Below, piece by piece: positions 58,383 to 64,000 of a stretch of 64,000 nt of DNA (the stretch's first letter is position 1; each line of letters starts with the position of its first letter). Source of the stretch: Ricinus communis (lineage: Eukaryota; Streptophyta; Magnoliopsida; Malpighiales; Euphorbiaceae); contig NC_063261.1 in the NCBI RefSeq assembly GCF_019578655.1, positions 11,354,446-11,418,445 of the forward strand, in the 5' to 3' direction. The translations under genes and the position numbers were made by a program. The notes beneath the pieces were generated by a model. The model did not search any database and was not told the origin of the DNA. It worked only from the letters and a program-made list of their open reading frames with translations.

Positions 58383-59785
58383 TGATGGGCTCTTTATGCA
58401 ACCTACACCTAAGGTAGTGAACCTCTGAGTGCAGCCTAGCACTAGTGAGTATCAAGGTCGTATCCACGGAGATCGGGTGAACCTAGAGTTACTACTGCTA
58501 TGTTATCTAGTCCGAAATAGGGTGTGAAAGTTCTAACATACCGGTAATGGTTATGAGTGCAATTAAGTAAATGAAGGACAACAATGGACAATTAAAAGAC
58601 AATTGTAAAGAGAGAAATAAATCCAAAAGGGAGCCTAAGTGATGGAATTCTAAAGATGAATTTTATGGATTGCCGATCTTGTTTACCCGTGCCTAAATCC
58701 CTGAATTGAATCCCGGTTCCTCTCTCGAGCTTCTGGGATTCCTAAACCTGCACTAACCTAATGGAATCTCTTCCTATCAGTTAGTACAAATTAGCATTAA
58801 GTATGATTTAAGACTATTAAGAGTTGTTAGTTCTTAATCCGTGAGTAAATCAACCTTATCTCTAAGTGTTAACTACCGGTCCTTACTATTCAAAATCCAG
58901 TTGTAACAAGCATTTCTCAAATGTCAAGAAACAACCTAATAAACAATTAATCCAACGTCTCAAATTAACCGCATCAAACTTTTATTACTAAATAGCAAGA
59001 AGATTGCAAGAATGATAATTATAAAAACTAACAATTAAGCATAATCCATCAACAAAGATGAACCCTAATGGATTCAAAGATCTAGCTGCTCATGTTCATA
59101 GTCAAAGCAATTAAAGAACAAAATAAGGAAAAACAAATTAAAGGTATGTACACCCTTCTCTTTCAAGGCTGAATGAGAAACCCTAAATTGCAAATTCCAA
59201 ATCTCAAACCCTAGTTGCCTCTTGAATGCTCCCAAAGTTTGTCTTGATCTTGAATTCGATGTTGGAATAAGTGGAATCCCCCTTTAATTGATGAAAATTG
59301 ATCTCCCGGGTCTGATTGAGGTATAGGAAATATTTGATTAAGTGTGTGTCTTGGAATTGAGTCCAAAAATCGTCCTCTTCAATTAGAATTCAAAATCACC
59401 TATATAGTTGATTCGCAGTAGGTCAGTGTGATGATTCAATAGGAGTCCGGTGTCTTTGAATCTGTAGTCTGTTGTCTTGAGCCACCACGATTGGAGGCCG
59501 TGGTGGCTACGAAGTCGTCTTTGAAATGGCACAATTGGGGATAGCCTCTTGATAATTCAGCACGGTAGGAGTCCGGGCCGTGCTCAACCCTCGGGGTGCT
59601 TGTTCTCGCCCAATTTGATGGATTTTGCTCCGTAATCACACGTATTTCCCTCGATTCGATGGTGTCCTTGAAATGACACGAAGCGAAGGAAACAAAAGGC
59701 AATTGATTCTAGCATAAAACGGGATAATCATGCATAAAAATTTTAACAATCGGGCATGAAAACATGTGTAGTATGATGCTTATCA
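58383..59785 (-). repeat. Right (5') LTR of the inner Athila
   Basis: 1,403 bp, paralogous to 52,232-53,684, with several small deletions relative to it, for example in the hairpin segment near 59,450-59,520. The bases after it (tcccc) continue the outer Athila 3' region. Confidence 0.88.
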
Positions 59786-60188
59786 TCCCCATTACAACCC
59801 TTATAAAGACCTCTTGACATGGTTGTTGACTCTCCATAAATGGTAGGAGTAGGATTTAAGAGCAAGCATATAGTAAGTAAGGTAGTAGTTGATGCATTGA
59901 GCGACTAAACACTACCCTTTAAACACTTTGAGTGATTTAGAGTGAATCTGGTGAGAAGTTGGTTTTGAATAATTTTGTTGAGACAGTATTTTGCGAATTA
60001 TTGGCATCTTGGTTGTGATACTTGAATTGATTACTTCGTTTCTTTTTATTTGACTTACGCTTGTTAAGGATATGTGCAGGAGCTCTCTAGCCTGTCTATC
60101 AGTTTAAGTGTTGTTCCTTAGTGGTTTATTTTACTTATTTTACTTTTGATTGCTAGAGGACAAGCAATGAGCTAAGTGTGGGGTTATT
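59786..60188 (+). other. Outer Athila 3' region, right part, with polypurine tract
   Basis: Non-coding. Just before the LTR the sequence gagctaagtgtggggttat (60,170-60,187) carries the purine-rich priming tract. Confidence 0.6.
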
Positions 60189-61677
60189 TAACGTGCATAG
60201 AATACACACATCTAAATGGGGATTTTAAGGCAGAATTTATGTACATTTGGATGTGAATTGGTCCTAACACTCACCCTATGTGTTTGTTTTTGTGCTTTAG
60301 GTCCAAAAGAAGTCAAAGAGTGATAAAGGGAAGAATTGGAACAAAATTGCACGTCAAAGATGCCGAAACAAGTCGAGTTTGCGCATCCCTAATCTGAACA
60401 TGGCCGTGTTGGTTTTAACACTGGCCGTGTTCCCAACACGGGAACCAAAACGGGCCGTGTTGGGTGCATTCACATTAAAGAAAAAGAAACATTAAGGAGC
60501 ACAACCATAGAGAGAAACACGGGCATTAGAACGGGGCCGTGTTCCAAACATGCCCATCAACACCAGCCCGTGTTCCTAACACGGGCATCAGCATGGCCAT
60601 GTTCGCGGCAACATGACGAATTAACTAAAAGAAAGAGCAAGAGGAAAGAAAAGAAAAATGGCGGGGAGAACGCCCCAAACCCTAATTTTTCTGTCTCTAA
60701 GGGTTTTCTGAGTTAGAACAAAGGAAAAAGGAGACTTGGACCAAGGTTTAAATCGGATTCCCTTCAAAGATTGAAGATTGGGCGAGGTTCGTTGATTGGT
60801 TTCAATTTGAGCAAGAGGAACAAGAATCGATTCAATTCGAGCAAGAGGAATTAGGGCTGTTTACTCTCATCCAAGGGTGTAATCAGGTTTCTCTACCTTT
60901 ACTCATTATTGTAATTGAATTCTTGTGGGTTTTGATAATGAACATGTTTAGCTAGATTGATTAAATCCATTGGGATTTCTTTACTATGTTGGCTTAATGT
61001 TATATAGTTGGATTATTTGAGTTGGTTTTGTATTCTTCTTGCTTTCAGTATTAATAAGATAATGCATTATTCATGAGACGTTGTGAATTGTGGTGTTTAG
61101 ATTGCTTTATGTGATTGAGAAGTCCATTCGGCAATTGGAATTTTGAATAGCAAGAACTGGTTAATAATCACTTAGAGATAAGGATAATTAACTAGCCGGA
61201 TTAAGAATTAACAAAGCTTAATAGAGGCAGATTAAAGCTTAATGCTAATTTAAGAATCAATCGTTAGGAAGAGATTCCAACTTTAGGTTATTAAGTTTAG
61301 GAATTTGGTTATCTCGAGAGAGAAACCGAATTTAGTTAAGAATTCGTCCACGGGTAGCATAATTGGAGTCATCAATCCTTTATCTTTTGTTTGATTGCCA
61401 ACTAGTTTAGGTTCCTTTTGGGTTTGCTTTCTACTTTCTTGTCTGGGTTATTTCACTTATCCATTTATTCCTGCATCTCCCTTAGAACTTAGCTTGTAGC
61501 TATTAGTTAGTTTAGAAATTATTCATCATTCATTTTAGGTTAATATAACAAAGAACAAAGGAGTAACTCTAGGCTTTCACTTTCTCGAGGAATATGACCT
61601 TGATACTCGCCATTAGTGCTAGACTGCATCGATAGGTACACTGCCTTAGATTGTAGCTGCATAGATAGCAACCATCA
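60189..61677 (+). repeat. 3' LTR of the outer Athila
   Basis: 1,489 bp, matching 45,227-46,695 with a few percent difference by eye. The left end has decayed relative to the other copy (three transitions in the first eight bases). It contains the CCGTGTT/AACACGG cluster at about 60,400-60,605. Confidence 0.9.
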
Positions 61678-61682
61678 AGCTA

Positions 61683-61984
61683 AGTCTTGAGTAAGGATAA
61701 AAGGCTCCCGCAAGTAAAATGTGTTCTTCCTTGGCTCATCTCCCCACTCAAGTGTCCATGCAATGAAGAAAATTCACTCATTACTTATGAATGATGGCTA
61801 GCCAGTGTCGCAACTCTAGGATTCGTGTGGAACCAAAGAACCATTAACCGATGCCATTAGGCCTATAGAGACTAGTGTTCACAATGTGTGAAAGTGTATT
61901 ATGCAAGAACTACTCGTTAAATAATAAAATTAAAGACAAACATACATTAGTATCAACTCTTCTTATCCCTAGTGGATTCGCCAC
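61683..61984 (-). other. Tat 5' leader, right part, with primer-binding site
   Basis: The leader of copy B resumes after the Athila target duplication agcta (61,678-61,682). On the minus strand TGGCGAATCCACTAGGGAT (61,983-61,965) directly follows the 5' LTR and resembles the TGGCGACTCC primer site of Ogre/Retand elements. I do not assert the tRNA. Confidence 0.65.
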
Positions 61985-64000
61985 TATGGGCAGCAGTTCT
62001 AGGCGCGCACCCAATTGTGTTTAATGACTACGCCACTATAAGGTTTTTTAACCTTATAGGGAACATGCAACTAGTCACATAGACTAGAGTAGAGGTGGGA
62101 GTTGTCACCCGAGTAACCGGGACACTTTTACTAATGAGTGACGTATCTTGATTCCATAAGAAAGCTTACATCATAAATCTAGAGATGGATCTGAAAGTCA
62201 ACTTCCTAATTTATGTATATTTGCCTTTAATCTTATTGTTTAATGGGCTATTCCCTATAAATGCAACATAAGTATCTCTTCACATCAAACACTACAACAT
62301 GTGAGGTCCACCTAAGTCTAGCCCATTTTTATTAAAGCCCAGCCTATACTCAAAGTTACTAACCTAACTCGCTAATTAATTACATATGAAGCTCACCTAG
62401 TCTAGCCCAATTATGAATTATGCTTTAATTTCTAGCCTTTAACCCTATTTGACCACTTTTTATGAAAAGGCTTAGTGATCCTAAATCTATTATGGCCCAA
62501 TTCAACCTAATTAAACCATTTCATAAGTCTATATGGATTTTAAGTTAAAGCCCAATTACCATCTTAATTAAGCTAATGCACTACAGTATGTTAGGTCCAA
62601 TTTTAAGGTTTAAGTCTATCTAATAAGTTTTAATTAGGTAATCATATAAGATATATTTGGCATCCATTATAGATAAAGCAAAAATAAAAGGGCAGGAAAT
62701 AAATCTAGATATTATAATCCACCTAAAACTAAAAAAAGTAAAGAAAACCCTGAAGCTAAGTTAGAGTGCATGAAATTGGAAAAAACATATAAAAGATCAG
62801 CCTAATATTGTACACAGCTAATCGGCACGAGGTAGAGAGCCAATCTGCTCAATGCAAAGCCGAATCGGCTATGCATTGAGTTGATCGGCTTGAAGTGGCT
62901 TTCTGCGATTTTTCCTCAGTTTTCACACCCAGACTCGATTTTTACATAAACAGAGGGAAAATGAGTTAGAACATGTATAATTAATAAGAGAATGAAAATA
63001 TAACCTAATTATATATGTTATTAACTAGTCAAATTCAAAACCCGAATTGAATCAGATTTAAACCTTAAGTGTTCTTATTATCAAATTAAAAATCTAATAA
63101 AATCAACATGCCAGATAGAAAAGAATTATAATCTAATCCTATGAATTATGTAGAATAAACAAAAAATAGACATTCCTAGCATGTTTTCATAAGTAAAAAT
63201 AAAATTAGAAGCAAGGAAAGAGGAGATGTTGATGATGTTGATGTAGGGGAACACTTAGGTTGTCATCGTTAGTTGTCGTTCTGTGAGTCTCAAGAGATGA
63301 GGCAGCTGTTGAATAAAAAAGGGGATGAGAATCCAGTTTTGCTATTTTTGGGTTTTAAATTTTTTCTACTGTTCTTTAATGGGTTTCCTAGTTTGGCAAT
63401 TCTTTTTTAGTGGCTTGCTGAGGCTTCTGTATAGGTCGATATAGCTAGAAAAGTTAATCAGTCTTTCTATACTTAGCTCTCTCTCCTAGACCTAGGCCAT
63501 GGTAATTTATTTATATGAGTAGGGTTAGGAAACCCTAAGAGATACTAATAATAATTCAATTATAAAAAAATTAGCTATAATTATCCCTCCCCTTATAAGA
63601 TTAATTATCAAATAAAAAAGGATTTATTCTTTTAATTTCAAACAATTATCATTGAAAATATTTAAAAATCCTAATAATTATCATAAATACCTTATAGAAA
63701 TTTATTTTTATCAATTTTTAGCATTTTAGGTTAAAAATACACATAAAACGATGTCCAAATTCGAAAAATAGCCAATCAGCCCCTTGTAGAGCTAATCGGC
63801 TCTATGCTGAGCCGATTTGGCTCTATCTAGAGCCGATTCAGCTGTGCATAAAGCCGATTAGCTCTAAAGAGCAAAATTTATAAAACTTTTGATAATATAG
63901 TCCCTGAACTTGTGAAAACCAACATTTTACCCCCTGAACATTATTTTTTTCTGTCAATTGGGTCCAAATTGATTCTAGAAAAATAATTTTAAATCTAATT
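61985..64000 (-). repeat. 5' LTR of Tat copy B, cut by the window end
   Basis: Aligns from its first base with 28,381 onward. It has a dyad cluster at 63,787-63,866 (gctaatcggctct, gagccgatttggctct, agagccgattcagct) and a second at about 62,815-62,895 (agccgaatcggct). The TATA region at about 63,505-63,516 is degenerate. By comparison with the 3' LTR, about 100 bp lie beyond the window. Confidence 0.8.

Larger units (their letters stand above)
51994..59785 (-). mobile_element. Inner Athila element, no polymerase, recombined LTR-leader structure
   Basis: Minus-strand order: LTR (59,785-58,383), primer site and leader, gag-protease remnant (58,082-55,794), non-coding 3' part (55,793-53,685), second LTR (53,684-52,232), then again a primer site and 240 bp of leader (52,231-51,994). 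The second LTR is thus followed by the start of another internal region, as left by unequal recombination between tandem or ectopic copies. No RT, RNase H or integrase was found. The left end has no third LTR, so the array is truncated. Confidence 0.75.
45227..61677 (+). mobile_element. Outer Athila element, no polymerase, nested in Tat copy B
   Basis: Two LTRs (45,227-46,695 and 60,189-61,677) with TGAT...ATCA-type ends share high identity. The flanking 5-mers are agctg and agcta, a duplication with one transition. The tRNA-Asp type primer site TTGGCGCCGTTGCCGGGG at 46,701 is diagnostic of Athila-like elements. Inside are a gag frame, a short remnant of the gag-pol junction, an envelope-like frame, and a long 3' region into which a second Athila inserted. 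No RT, RNase H or integrase text was found on the + strand, so this copy is non-autonomous. Confidence 0.9.
28381..64000 (-). mobile_element. Tat (Ogre/Retand-like) gypsy copy B, very large, nested, runs off the window
   Basis: The 3' LTR is 28,381-30,461. The 5' LTR begins at 61,985 and is cut by the window end about 100 bp short of its expected end. Between them, on the minus strand, are gag, protease, reverse transcriptase, two RNase H domains and integrase (44,800-38,266). On the + strand, between pol and the 3' LTR, are two accessory frames and a minisatellite. A solo LTR (34,577-36,930) and an Athila element (45,227-61,677) are inserted. Subtracting these leaves about 17 kb, a usual size for Ogre-like elements. 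The tandem canonical and archaeal-type RNase H domains are diagnostic of the Tat lineage. All frames are broken. Confidence 0.85.

Overview
The window looks like nuclear DNA of a eudicot plant. It is AT-rich, holds one intact intron-rich gene on the left, and is otherwise filled with nested LTR retrotransposons. The retrotransposons use plant-type primer-binding sites (an initiator-Met type, an Asp type for Athila and a Tat/Ogre-like type). The species cannot be fixed from the sequence alone.

Region 1 (1-10,000) is single-copy. One gene on the + strand, with 18 exons by hand splicing (2,330-9,605, 441 codons), encodes a mitochondrial DnaJ/Hsp40 of the GFA2 type: presequence, J domain with HPD, G/F segment, four-motif zinc finger and C-terminal substrate-binding domains. 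Its promoter has a site II element and a telo-box.

Region 2 (10,000-23,464) is transposon debris. A hairpin MITE and a hAT-like fragment are followed by a hAT-like non-autonomous element bounded by a perfect 8-bp duplication (atcatagt). A 7.1-kb Ty3/gypsy element on the minus strand, with two 985-bp LTRs, has inserted into it. The hAT-like element itself sits in an older, poorly preserved retroelement relic. A Tekay/Del-like LTR end closes the region.

Region 3 (23,465-64,000) is dominated by Ty3/gypsy elements of the Tat (Ogre/Retand) lineage on the minus strand. Copy A (23,465-28,110) is a deletion derivative. Copy B is a very large element whose 3' LTR is at 28,381-30,461 and whose 5' LTR starts at 61,985 and runs off the window. 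Between pol and the 3' LTR copy B carries two broken accessory reading frames on the opposite strand, one a plant mobile domain (PMD) frame, plus a 21-bp minisatellite. A solo LTR (34,577-36,930, duplication tgccc) interrupts the second accessory frame.

An Athila element (45,227-61,677, + strand) has inserted in the 5' part of copy B. It keeps a gag frame and an envelope-like frame but no reverse transcriptase. A second Athila (about 51,994-59,785, minus strand), also without polymerase and with a recombined LTR-leader arrangement, is nested in the first.

The most interesting pattern is shared by several of these unrelated families. Clusters of GC-rich dyad-symmetric motifs lie upstream of a TATA box in their LTRs: AGCCGATCGGCT in Tat, CCGTGTT/AACACGG in the outer Athila, AGCCACCACGG/CCGTGGTGGCT in the inner Athila, and TAAGGCGTG/CACGCCTTA in the initiator-Met gypsy. 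In the Tat and outer Athila elements the same motif cluster recurs inside the element, just upstream of a TATA box that precedes an accessory or envelope-like frame. This suggests duplicated internal promoters.
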